A stretch of DNA of 64,000 nt, taken from the NCBI RefSeq assembly GCF_029537485.1, contig NZ_JARPUS010000010.1, positions 1 through 64,000 of the forward strand. Direction: 5' to 3'. Position 1 is the first letter of the stretch. Each line of letters opens with the position of its first letter. Of the stretch, positions 56,503 through 63,725 are shown piece after piece. The notes under the pieces were generated by a model, which did no database searches, was not told the DNA's origin, and was given only the letters and a program-made list of their open reading frames with translations. The DNA comes from Pseudomonas sp. GOM6. Lineage in GTDB: Bacteria > Pseudomonadota > Gammaproteobacteria > Pseudomonadales > Pseudomonadaceae. The position numbers and the translations under genes were made by a program.

Positions 56503-56542
56503 AAAAAAGGCGTCCCGCTAGCTCACTAGCGAGGACGCCTTT
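56503..56542 (-). terminator. Leader terminator (attenuator) upstream of nasC
   Basis: In the transcript AAAGGCGUCC-bulge-CGCUAG pairs with CUAGCGGGACGCCUUU around a UGAG loop: 16 pairs with one bulged base, followed by UUUUUU-G-UUUUU. It lies about 35 bases before the nasC start, that is within the leader, so it must be bypassed for the operon to be expressed. Its 5' arm overlaps the stem-loop with loop AAAGGC. Confidence 0.93.
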
Positions 56543-56590
56543 GTCCTGGTCCCGATCTGTCGGGAGGCAGCCCCTTCTACGTTGAAGGCG
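56532..56590 (-). promoter_or_regulatory. ANTAR (NasT-type) antitermination leader of nasC-nasA-cobA
   Basis: Three consecutive hairpins in the RNA, each with a six-base loop that starts with A and has G at position 4: CCUUC[AACGUA]GAAGG (56573-56588), UCCCG[ACAGAU]CGGGA (56550-56565) and AGGAC[AAAGGC]GUCCU (56532-56547). This A1/G4 hexaloop pair is the established target of ANTAR proteins (NasR, NasT, EutV). The last stem shares bases with the 5' arm of the terminator, so the two structures exclude each other. NasT binding is inferred. Confidence 0.85.
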
Positions 56591-56619
56591 CTGACTTTAT
56601 GTCATGTCGTTATCCACTA

Positions 56620-56635
56620 AGCATGCGGCGTGCCA
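56620..56635 (-). promoter_or_regulatory. Sigma-54 promoter of nasC-nasA-cobA
   Basis: On the minus strand TGGCACG-CCGC-ATGCT, which fits the -24/-12 consensus TGGCACG-N4-TTGCW at all but one position. Transcription should start near 56609, some 20 bases before the first leader hairpin. It implies nitrogen (NtrC) control; no complete NtrC site was recognised nearby, only a TGCACC half-site at 56696-56701. Confidence 0.85.
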
Positions 56636-56638
56636 AGA

Positions 56639-56669
56639 CCCGCAAGCCCGCGAATGGCGGGTTTGCGGG
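56639..56669. repeat. Hairpin between the MCE operon and the nasC promoter
   Basis: CCCGCAAGCCCGC and GCGGGTTTGCGGG form a 13-base stem with one weak pair and a five-base loop. It may terminate or protect the upstream lipid-transport message; no U-tract follows. Confidence 0.45.
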
Positions 56670-56742
56670 AGAGCCAGGGCGGTGCTGCGGGTACGGGTGC
56701 ACTCGATTGAGGCCGGGTCGCCTCGTCGTGGTGCGAAATGGC

Positions 56743-57351
56743 TCAGGGCGCCTTGCGAATCTGGCTCGTCGTCCATTCAAGCAACTGCTCGGCCAGCCGG
56801 TCGCTGGCCTGCCCGAAAGCCTGTACTACGGCGGGCACCTGAGCATCCTGAGTGGGCTGGCGTATGACGAAGCTGCGGCTGGCCAGCACGCTCTGATCCC
56901 GGCTGCGTACCAGGCGGGCATCGAAGCGGATGCTGGCCTCGGGGCGCCCATCCTGGTACTCGCTCTGGAAGGCCAGCAGGTTGCCGATCAGCTTGTAATC
57001 GCTGTGCAGGTGCTGCATGTCGCTGCTCAGCGCGGCAAAGCGGCCGTCGTTCTGGAAGGCTTCCAGCAGCTGGTCGCGCAGCAGGGCCGGGGCTGGGTCG
57101 CTCCAGCGCGCGCCTTGGTAGTTGGTGATTTCACTGCCCTGCGGCACGACCGCGATGCGGGTGCTGTCGAGCGTCAGGCTGGCCTGCGGCCGGCTGATGC
57201 TGAGCGATGTGCTCAGGCTCTGGTTGCTGGCCTTGATCTGCGAGCTGGGGAGCAGGTAGGTCTGCACCGGTTCGGCCTTGGGCAGCACCGAGCAGCCAGC
57301 AAGCAGCAGCAGGGCGACCAGGCAGCTGTGACGCAACGGCAATGGGATCAT
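56743..57351 (-). CDS. ABC-type transport auxiliary lipoprotein (PqiC/MlaB-associated type)
   Basis: 202 residues with a lipoprotein signal: LVALLLLAGC, lipobox cysteine at about residue 20. The mature domain matches the ABC-trans-aux family (YLLPSSQI, TRIAVVPQGSEITNYQGARW in part, PALLRDQLLEAFQ). Such lipoproteins complete MCE complexes at the outer membrane. Start overlaps the MCE-gene stop by four bases. Confidence 0.87.
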   Translation of the reverse strand: MIPLPLRHSCLVALLLLAGCSVLPKAEPVQTYLLPSSQIKASNQSLSTSLSISRPQASLTLDSTRIAVVPQGSEITNYQGARWSDPAPALLRDQLLEAFQNDGRFAALSSDMQHLHSDYKLIGNLLAFQSEYQDGRPEASIRFDARLVRSRDQSVLASRSFVIRQPTQDAQVPAVVQAFGQASDRLAEQLLEWTTSQIRKAP

Positions 57352-58286
57352 GGCTGAAATTCCTTGTTCTGTTGGTGATCCAGCAGCAAGGCGCCGGGGT
57401 TTTCGGAGAGTTGCCGGGTCATCTGCCGCAGCGCCGCGAGGGTGCTGCGCAGCTCACCAATGGCCGGGCCGAGCTCAGCCAGGCCCTGCATGCCGCCGCT
57501 GAGGGCATCCTGGTTACGCTCGATGAGCTGTTCAATATCGCGGCTGCTGTCTTCCAGGCTGGCCATGGCCCTGGCCGCCGAGTTCATGGCGCTGCGGCCT
57601 TGCTGATCGACCAGGCTGTTGGCATTGCGCAGGGTGCTGGCGCCCTGGGTCAGCATGTCATTGGCTAGCCGGCTGGCGGCAGCCAGGTTGCTCAGGGCCT
57701 CACGGATCTCGTCACGACGCTCGGCCACACTGCCGGTCATCTGCTCCAGGTGCGCCATGGTTTGCCCCATGCGTTCGATGTTTTCGTCGGAGAACATGCG
57801 GTTGGCATTGAGCAGCAGCTTGTTGATGTTACTGACCAGATCCTCGCCGTTATCGAGCAGACGAGCCAGAGGTGAAGGCTCGGCGGTGATCCGGGTGGGC
57901 TGGTCATTGTTGGAGAGCAGTGGCGGGCTGTCCGGGGTTCCGCCGTAGAGCTGGATGGCGGCGCTGCCGGTGATGCTGGTCAGCGCCAGGCGGACATGGG
58001 TGTCCTGTTTGATCGGGGTAGCACCGGCCACCCGAATACGCGCCCTGACCCGGCGTGGGTCCTGCGGATCCAGGCTCAGGTCGGTGACGTCGCCCACGGC
58101 AATACCGCTGTATTGCACGGGGCTGCCCACGGACAGGCCGCTGACCGGCTCGTTGAAGATCACGTCGTACAGTTTGAACTCACGGTCCACCTGGGATTTA
58201 CCCAACCACAGGGCGAAGAGCAGGGCACTGCCGACGGCAATCACGGTGAACAGCCCGATGAGAATGTGATGGGCACGGGTTTCCAT
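57348..58286 (-). CDS. MCE (MlaD-like) lipid-transport protein
   Basis: 312 residues: one N-terminal membrane helix (about 7-27, ILIGLFTVIAVGSALLFAL), a single MCE domain (about 38-118, with VGSPVQYSGIAVGDVTDLSLD), and a long helical tail (about 150-300) that in related proteins forms a needle or tunnel across the periplasm. The frame continues upstream to 59345, but the true start is the ATG at 58286, which overlaps the ATPase stop (TGATG). Confidence 0.9.
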   Translation of the reverse strand: METRAHHILIGLFTVIAVGSALLFALWLGKSQVDREFKLYDVIFNEPVSGLSVGSPVQYSGIAVGDVTDLSLDPQDPRRVRARIRVAGATPIKQDTHVRLALTSITGSAAIQLYGGTPDSPPLLSNNDQPTRITAEPSPLARLLDNGEDLVSNINKLLLNANRMFSDENIERMGQTMAHLEQMTGSVAERRDEIREALSNLAAASRLANDMLTQGASTLRNANSLVDQQGRSAMNSAARAMASLEDSSRDIEQLIERNQDALSGGMQGLAELGPAIGELRSTLAALRQMTRQLSENPGALLLDHQQNKEFQP

Positions 58287-59068
58287 CAGCGGCACTCCTG
58301 GTTGGCAGCGCGTTGCGCTGCTCGGCCTCGTGGGCCGTGAAAGTAATCGCGAATCCAGGCGTCGTCGGTGGCTTCGACTTCTGCCAGCGGACCTGCGACC
58401 AGTACGCGCTTCTGCGACAGCACGGCCACGCGATCGCAGATGGTATAGAGCGTGTCGAGGTCGTGGGTGACCAGAAATACGCTCAGGCCCAAGGCATCGC
58501 GCAGGGTCAGGATCAGCTGGTCGAAGGCCGCGGCACCAATCGGGTCGAGGCCCGCCGTGGGTTCGTCGAGAAAGAGGATTTCCGGGTCCAGGGCGATGGC
58601 CCTGGCCAGCGCGGCGCGCTTGACCATGCCACCGGACAGCGAGTCCGGATACTTGTCGCCCGCATCGGCCGGCAGGCCCGCCAGGCCCACCTTGACCCTG
58701 GCCAGGCGTTCGGCCTCGGGGCGCGGCAGACCGGCATGCTCGATCAGCGGCAGGGCGATGTTCTCGACCACGGTCAGCGAGGAAAACAGGGCGCCGCGCT
58801 GGAACAGCACGCCAAAGCGTCGCTCCAGCTCGGAGCGGCGTTTGGGTGGTGCTTCCAGCAGACTTTCCCCGAATACCTGAATCTTGCCGGCAGCCGGCCT
58901 CAGCAGGCCGACGATACTGCGCAGCAATACCGATTTGCCGGTGCCGGAGCCGCCGACCACGCCGAGCACTTCGCCGCGGCGGATGTCCAGGTCGAGATCC
59001 TGATGCACCACTTGCGTGCCGAACTGATTGCGCAGGCCGCGAACCTGTACCAGGGCGTCGTTGTTCAC
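58286..59068 (-). CDS. MlaF-like ABC transporter ATP-binding protein
   Basis: 260 residues, GTG start overlapping the permease stop. Walker A GGSGTGKS near residue 39, Q-loop in VLFQRGALF, signature LSGGMVKRAALARA, Walker B EILFLDEPTAGLD and the switch histidine in LVTHDLDT. LSGGM and the GLDP-x-x motif are typical of the MlaF/Ttg2A clade of lipid transporters. Confidence 0.94.
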   Translation of the reverse strand: MNNDALVQVRGLRNQFGTQVVHQDLDLDIRRGEVLGVVGGSGTGKSVLLRSIVGLLRPAAGKIQVFGESLLEAPPKRRSELERRFGVLFQRGALFSSLTVVENIALPLIEHAGLPRPEAERLARVKVGLAGLPADAGDKYPDSLSGGMVKRAALARAIALDPEILFLDEPTAGLDPIGAAAFDQLILTLRDALGLSVFLVTHDLDTLYTICDRVAVLSQKRVLVAGPLAEVEATDDAWIRDYFHGPRGRAAQRAANQECR

Positions 59069-60195
59069 CAGCCCATCTCCATGAAGAACATAGCGGCGAC
59101 TGCGTCGAGCAGGATGACCATGAAGATCGACTGCACCACGGCGGAGGTGGTGTGGTCGCCGACCGATTTGGCGCTACCGCCGGATTTGAAGCCCTCCAGG
59201 CAGCCGATGATGGCGATGATGAAGGCGAAGAAGGGCGCTTTGGCCAGGCCGATGTAGAAGTGTTTGACGGCGACATCCGTCTGCAAAATGCCGAGAAACA
59301 GGGTAGGAGAAATATCCAGCAGCAGGGTACTGACCATGGCGCCACCGAGGATGCCGGACAACATGGCGATAAAGGTGAGGATCGGCAGGCTGATCATCAT
59401 AGCCAGGATGCGTGGCAGTACCAGAAGCTCTATCGGATTGAGGCCGAGCACGCGGATGGCATCGATCTCTTCATTGGCCTTCATCGAGCCGATCTGTGCG
59501 GTGAAGGCGCTGGCCGTGCGGCCGGCCATGAGAATGGCGGTGAGCAGTACGCCGAACTCACGCAAAAAGGAGAAGGCCACCAGATGGACGGTGTAGATCG
59601 TGGCGCCGAAGTTGGCGAGCACCGTGGCACCGAGGAAGGCGACGACGGCGCCAACCATGAAGGTCAGCAGCACGATGATGGGGATGGCATTCAGGCCGGT
59701 CTGCTCGACATGGGCCGCCAGCGAGGTGATACGCCAGCGACGAGGTTGGAACAGGCAGAGAAACAGGCTTTCCAGCGCCAGCCCGATGAAGCCGAGCAGG
59801 GCGCGCAGTTGTTTCCAGTAGCCTTCGACGGCGCCGCCGATTTTTTCCAGCAACTCCAGCGCGGCAGCGTGTTTGGCTGGGCGGGCGTTGGCGGGGATGT
59901 GCGGCAGGGCTTCGGCGACGGTGCGCAGAAGCGCCAGACGTTCGGCGGGTAGATCCTGGCTGTGGGTCAGTTGTTGCAGGCGCTCGTGGCCGATCCAGCG
60001 GCCGAGCAGTGCGGCGCCAGCGGTGTCCAGGCGCCCCAGTTGGCTGAGGTCCAGCGAGTATCCGTCGGCTGAGCCGGGCTGACGGGTCAGTTGGGCTTGG
60101 AGATGGGCGTAGTGCTGAAGCGTCCAGTCCCCTCTCAGTTGCAGGCGGGCGGGCTTTTCACTGCTGCTCTGGATGATGCTGCCAGCTTCCGACAT
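59065..60195 (-). CDS. MlaE-like ABC permease with N-terminal STAS-like domain
   Basis: 376 residues from MSEAGSIIQSS (60195). Residues 1-120 resemble a STAS domain (LQLRGDWTLQHYAHLQAQL, then LDLSQLGRLDTAGAALL), here fused to the MlaE permease that spans the rest (GFIGLALESLFLCLF, VGAVVAFLGATVLANFGA, ILMAGRTASAFTAQIGSMK, EEIDAIRVLGLNPIELLVLP in part). In the Mla system the STAS protein MlaB is separate; the fusion provides it internally. First gene of a four-gene operon. Confidence 0.92.
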   Translation of the reverse strand: MSEAGSIIQSSSEKPARLQLRGDWTLQHYAHLQAQLTRQPGSADGYSLDLSQLGRLDTAGAALLGRWIGHERLQQLTHSQDLPAERLALLRTVAEALPHIPANARPAKHAAALELLEKIGGAVEGYWKQLRALLGFIGLALESLFLCLFQPRRWRITSLAAHVEQTGLNAIPIIVLLTFMVGAVVAFLGATVLANFGATIYTVHLVAFSFLREFGVLLTAILMAGRTASAFTAQIGSMKANEEIDAIRVLGLNPIELLVLPRILAMMISLPILTFIAMLSGILGGAMVSTLLLDISPTLFLGILQTDVAVKHFYIGLAKAPFFAFIIAIIGCLEGFKSGGSAKSVGDHTTSAVVQSIFMVILLDAVAAMFFMEMGW

Positions 60196-60258
60196 GGGCG
60201 TCCTGCTGTGGGCTTGGGCTCGGATAAAACTGGGCGAAAAGCCTCTGTAACGCAAGTC

Positions 60259-61926
60259 TCAGCCGAGCATCAGCACCAATAACATCAGGTTGAGCAGGAG
60301 CGAAGCCAGCGCAACTCCGCGCCAAACCTTCAGTGGCTCGCGTTCCAGCAGCGGGCGCGGGCGACTGGCCAGGGCCGCGCGCTCCCCCTGTTCGAGTTGC
60401 AGCAGCCATTCTTCGGCGGTTTCGAAACGCTCCTGCGGGTTGCTGGCCACGGCGCGCAGCAGGCACTCATCGAGCCAGGCGGGCAAGTCAGGGCGATAGC
60501 GGCTGGGCGGTGTGACCTTGCCGAAACGCGGGTGCTGGAAGGCTTCGATCTCGCCGTAGGGATAGTGGCCGGTGAGCAGGCGATACAAGGTGACGCCAGC
60601 GGCATACAGATCCTGCCTTTGCTCCGGTTCGGCGCCGGCAAAGGCCTCGGGGGCAATATAGCTGGGCGTGCCGGGCAGGCTGTGCTGTTCATCGCGCGAC
60701 AAACCGGGACAGTAGGCCAGGCCGAAGTCAAGCAGGCGCAGTTCGCCGTCGTCGCCCCACAACAGGTTTTCCGGCTTGATGTCGCGGTGCAGGATATTGC
60801 GCCGGTGCAACATACCCACGGCCTTGAGCAGGCGCGGGGCGAGGTCCAGCCATTCCGTCAGACCCAGCTGGCCGCTCAGGCGCAGGTGTTCCTCCAGCGT
60901 CTGTCCGGCGTACTCGCGCTGCACGTAGTACAGGTGCTGACGCTGCGGCAGCGGGTGCAGTTCGGGGAAGTGGCGGCCGGCCACACGACGCAGGAACCAC
61001 TCTTCCAGCAGCAGCGCGGGGCCGGCCTGCTCTTCGTCACGGCGAGTTTCCGGCAGGGTCTTGAGTATCCAGCGGCGCGATTGCGTATCACGCACCCGGT
61101 ACACCAGCGACTGGCGCGACTCGGCCAGCAGGCGCTCGACTTGCCAGCCTTCGAAGTCCTGGCCCTCGCGCAGGCGTGGCGGCAGTGGCCAGTGGCTGAG
61201 CTGAGCAAGGGTATCGGCCAGGTTGTTGTCGGGCAGGTTCTCGACGCTGACCAGTACAGCGCTGGCATTATCCTGGCTGCCGGCCAGATGGGCGGCTCCG
61301 ACCAGCGCGCGGCACGCGGCGTTGGGCTCCGCTTCGTCGCTGAGCAGGTTACGGATGGTGCTGTCACCGAGTACCGACCACACACCATCGCTGACCAGCA
61401 GATAGCGCTCGCCTTGGCGCAGCTCGCCCTCCAGGTAATCGACCACCAGGTGCTGATCCAGGCCCATGGCACGCTTGAGCACGTGCTGCATACCGGGCTG
61501 CTCCCAGACATGGTCTTCGCTGAGTCGTTCCAGTTGCCCGTCGTACCAGCGGTACACGCGGCAGTCACCCACGTGCGCGAGGGTGAAGCGGCGCCCGCGC
61601 AGCACCAGGGCGGAGAGGGTGGTGAGCAACGGCTGGCCGCCACCATTGGCCTGCAACCAGCGATTGTGGGCTACCAGCAGGCGGTCGAGCGATTGCGCCA
61701 CGGCCCAGGTTTCCGGGGTGGCATAGTAGTCCAGGGCCAGCGCCTGCAGGGTGGCGCGCGCGGCCAGGCCACCGTCGGCACATTGACTGACGCCATCGGC
61801 CAGGGCCAGCAGGAAACCCTTGCTGGCGGCCAGGCCCGGCGCCGGCGTGACAACGCGAACGGCATCCTGGTTTTCCGCGCGTGGGCCGGTGGCGGAGGCT
61901 TCGCCAAAACTCAGTTGCAGGGCCAT
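60259..61926 (-). CDS. PP2C phosphatase-Ser/Thr kinase fusion with C-terminal membrane anchor
   Basis: 555 residues from MALQLSFGEASATG. Residues 1-230 are a PP2C phosphatase: D44 (ALADGVS), D121 (AHVGDCRVYR), D180 (LLVSDGVW), D219 (AGSQDNAS), so the metal site is complete. Residues 258-515 are a Hanks-type kinase: lysine K289 (WILKTL), HRDIKPENLL with D382, DFG at 400-402, GTPSYIAPEAF. The glycine-rich loop is degenerate (LLAESRQSLVYRV, no GxGxxG). One membrane helix at about 539-554. In pseudomonads such a gene sits beside the nitrate transporter (PA1782/PA1783); a role in nitrate uptake control is inferred, not known. Confidence 0.9.
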   Translation of the reverse strand: MALQLSFGEASATGPRAENQDAVRVVTPAPGLAASKGFLLALADGVSQCADGGLAARATLQALALDYYATPETWAVAQSLDRLLVAHNRWLQANGGGQPLLTTLSALVLRGRRFTLAHVGDCRVYRWYDGQLERLSEDHVWEQPGMQHVLKRAMGLDQHLVVDYLEGELRQGERYLLVSDGVWSVLGDSTIRNLLSDEAEPNAACRALVGAAHLAGSQDNASAVLVSVENLPDNNLADTLAQLSHWPLPPRLREGQDFEGWQVERLLAESRQSLVYRVRDTQSRRWILKTLPETRRDEEQAGPALLLEEWFLRRVAGRHFPELHPLPQRQHLYYVQREYAGQTLEEHLRLSGQLGLTEWLDLAPRLLKAVGMLHRRNILHRDIKPENLLWGDDGELRLLDFGLAYCPGLSRDEQHSLPGTPSYIAPEAFAGAEPEQRQDLYAAGVTLYRLLTGHYPYGEIEAFQHPRFGKVTPPSRYRPDLPAWLDECLLRAVASNPQERFETAEEWLLQLEQGERAALASRPRPLLEREPLKVWRGVALASLLLNLMLLVLMLG

Positions 61927-61947
61927 AAGGCTTCTCGATAGGCGAAA

Positions 61948-61963
61948 GGCGCCCATCGGCGCC
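61948..61963 (-). other. Small hairpin before the kinase gene
   Basis: GGCGCC-GATG-GGCGCC followed by UUUCG in the transcript, 22 bases before the kinase start codon. It is too short to call a terminator with confidence; it may lower expression of the kinase relative to the transporter. Confidence 0.35.
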
Positions 61964-61976
61964 CGAAGCAAGTTAA

Positions 61977-62074
61977 GTCGGTTGAGACAAAGGCCGGGCC
62001 GTGGGTGCCCAAGGAGCGTTGCTACCTGACCAGTGCGATGAGCCTTGCCCGGCGCAGCCTTTGTCGCAACCGAC
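61977..62074. repeat. 18-bp inverted repeat between nitrate transporter and kinase
   Basis: 61977-61994 and 62057-62074 are inverted copies with 17 of 18 positions identical (core GACAAAGGC), 62 bases apart; inside them GGCCGGGC and GCCCGGCG can extend the pairing. It would fold into a long hairpin in the intercistronic RNA. The core is the same nine bases found around the AAAGGC loop in both nitrate leaders. Function unknown. Confidence 0.7.
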
Positions 62075-62078
62075 CTGA

Positions 62079-62108
62079 GCAGGCGCCGCCAGCATGAGCG
62101 GCGCCTGC
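62079..62108. repeat. GC-rich hairpin after the nitrate transporter gene
   Basis: GCAGGCGCCGC / GCGGCGCCTGC, 11 exact pairs and an eight-base loop, six bases after the transporter stop. No U-tract, so probably a 3' end stabiliser or processing site rather than an intrinsic terminator. Confidence 0.55.
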
Positions 62109-62114
62109 AGCAGG

Positions 62115-63326
62115 TTATACGCGAGCTGCCGTGATGGCGGCGCTACCCCAGGTAGTGCGCCAGCGCAGCTTGACCCCGTGCAGACCGACCCAGGCCAACA
62201 CACCGAGGCTGGCGAACAGCCAGAGGCCGATCTGATAGTCGCCGGTGGCCTGCTTGATCGCACCCAGGCCGGCCGTCAGGCAGAAACCGCCGATGCCTCC
62301 CGCCATGCCGACCAGACCGGTCATCACGCCGATCTCTTTACGGAAACGCTGCGGTACCAGCTGGAATACCGCGCCGTTGCCGGCGCCCAGGCTGAGCATG
62401 GCGGCGACGAACAGGGCCAGGGCGGCATAGGCGCTGGGCAGGTTGAAGCCCACGGCGGCGATGCAGATGGAGGCACAGGTGTACATCATCAGTAGCGAGC
62501 GGATGCCGCCGATGCGGTCGGCCAGGGCACCGCCGAGCGGGCGCATCATGCTGCCGGCAAACACGCAGGCGGCGGTGTAAAGGCCGGCCTTGACCGGATC
62601 GAAGCCGTACTGGTCGTGGAAGTAGCCGGGCAGGGTGCTGGCCAGGCCGAGGAAGCCGCCAAAAGTGATGCTGTAGAAGAACATGAACCACCAGCTGTCG
62701 CGATCACCCAGGGCTTTGAAATAGTCAGCCATCGACTTGGGCGCCGGGCGCTCGGGGGCGTTCTTGGCCACGCTGGCGAAAATGATCAGGGTCAGCACCA
62801 GCGGGATCAGTGCCAGGCCGAACACGTTGCCCCAGCCGAACAGTGCGGCCAGTGCCGGCGCGAACAGTGCGGCCAGCACGGTGCCGGAGTTGCCGGCGCC
62901 GGCGATGCCCATGGCCTTGCCCTGGTGCTGCGGCGGATACCACTGCGACGCCAGTGGCAGAGCCACGGCGAAGGAAGCACCGGCAAAACCGAGGAACAGG
63001 CCGAGCAGCAAGGCTTGCGTATAGGTATGAATGCCGAGCAGCCAGGCGATGGCCAAGGCTACGATGACAATGATCTGGCCTAGCAGGCCGGCGGTCTTGG
63101 GCGATGTGCGATCCGCCAGGGCACCCATGAACAGGCGCAGCACGGCGCCGGCCAGGATGGGCGTCGCGACCATCATGGCGCGTTGCTGGGTACTCAGCCC
63201 CAGGTCGGTGGCGATCTGCACGCCCAGCGGGCCGAGTACGTACCAGACCATGAAACTCAGGTCGAAATAGAGAAAGGCGGCGAACAGCGTCGGTGCATGG
63301 CCGGCTTTCCAGAAACTTGTATTCAT
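62115..63326 (-). CDS. Nitrate/nitrite MFS transporter (NarK/NasA family)
   Basis: 403 residues from MNTSFWKAGHAPTLFAAF, with GAGG seven bases upstream; the frame continues upstream to 63446 through the leader and is not coding there. Twelve predicted membrane helices. The nitrate-signature glycine-rich segments are present: GFAGASFAVALPLASQWYPP and GNGAVFQLVPQRFRKEIGVMTG in part. Equivalent to PA1783 of P. aeruginosa. It has its own sigma-54 promoter and ANTAR leader, and is followed by the kinase gene after 188 bases. Confidence 0.93.
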   Translation of the reverse strand: MNTSFWKAGHAPTLFAAFLYFDLSFMVWYVLGPLGVQIATDLGLSTQQRAMMVATPILAGAVLRLFMGALADRTSPKTAGLLGQIIVIVALAIAWLLGIHTYTQALLLGLFLGFAGASFAVALPLASQWYPPQHQGKAMGIAGAGNSGTVLAALFAPALAALFGWGNVFGLALIPLVLTLIIFASVAKNAPERPAPKSMADYFKALGDRDSWWFMFFYSITFGGFLGLASTLPGYFHDQYGFDPVKAGLYTAACVFAGSMMRPLGGALADRIGGIRSLLMMYTCASICIAAVGFNLPSAYAALALFVAAMLSLGAGNGAVFQLVPQRFRKEIGVMTGLVGMAGGIGGFCLTAGLGAIKQATGDYQIGLWLFASLGVLAWVGLHGVKLRWRTTWGSAAITAARV

Positions 63327-63520
63327 CCAACACCTCGTCAGGAAAGAGTCCCGGTGGACGGACGGCGCCGCGTTCGTGGGCACGTCGCCGGCCGCCTGCC
63401 GGGGTGGTTTCGGCTTGTGGCCGCAACCGAGTGGCCGAAGCCACAATCGTTATGAAGAGAGTCCTGGTCGACGCCCGGATCACGGCTCGTCCACCCGCCC
63501 CGATCGCTGGGGCCGAAACG

Positions 63521-63561
63521 CAAAAAGCGCCGCGCCACCCTGAGGGTGTCGCGACGCCTTT
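63521..63561 (-). terminator. Leader terminator (attenuator) of the nitrate transporter
   Basis: In the transcript AAAGGCGUCGCGACACCC pairs with GGGUGGCGCGGCGCUUU around a UCA loop, with one G-A mismatch and two G-U pairs, followed by UUUUU and GCGUUU. It lies about 195 bases upstream of the start codon, inside the leader. Confidence 0.88.
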
Positions 63562-63592
63562 GTCGTATGTGGGGCAGCCGCCGTTGGATGCC
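63552..63592 (-). promoter_or_regulatory. ANTAR (NasT-type) antitermination leader of the nitrate transporter
   Basis: Two hairpins with A1/G4 hexaloops: GGCAUCC[AACGGC]GGCUGCC (63573-63592, one U-C mismatch) and CGAC[AAAGGC]GUCG (63552-63565), seven bases apart. The second overlaps the 5' arm of the terminator at 63521-63561 and has the same loop as the last hairpin of the nasC leader. Binding by NasT is inferred from the established ANTAR recognition rule. Confidence 0.82.
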
Positions 63593-63606
63593 GATGTCAC
63601 TAGCAA

Positions 63607-63622
63607 AGCAATACTTGGGCCA
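63607..63622 (-). promoter_or_regulatory. Sigma-54 promoter of the nitrate transporter
   Basis: On the minus strand TGGCCCA-AGTA-TTGCT: GG and GC dinucleotides at the required spacing and a perfect -12 block. Expected start of transcription near 63596, only a few bases before the first leader hairpin. Suggests NtrC control in parallel with the nasC operon. Confidence 0.78.
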
Positions 63623-63725
63623 GCATGCAGGGGGCAAGGAAATGGCCGGGATGAGGGCAGGTGAGGGTGGTAGTCTGTTTCGCAATGGTGCGATCACTGC
63701 CGTCTGCGCACTTTATTGAGGCGAT

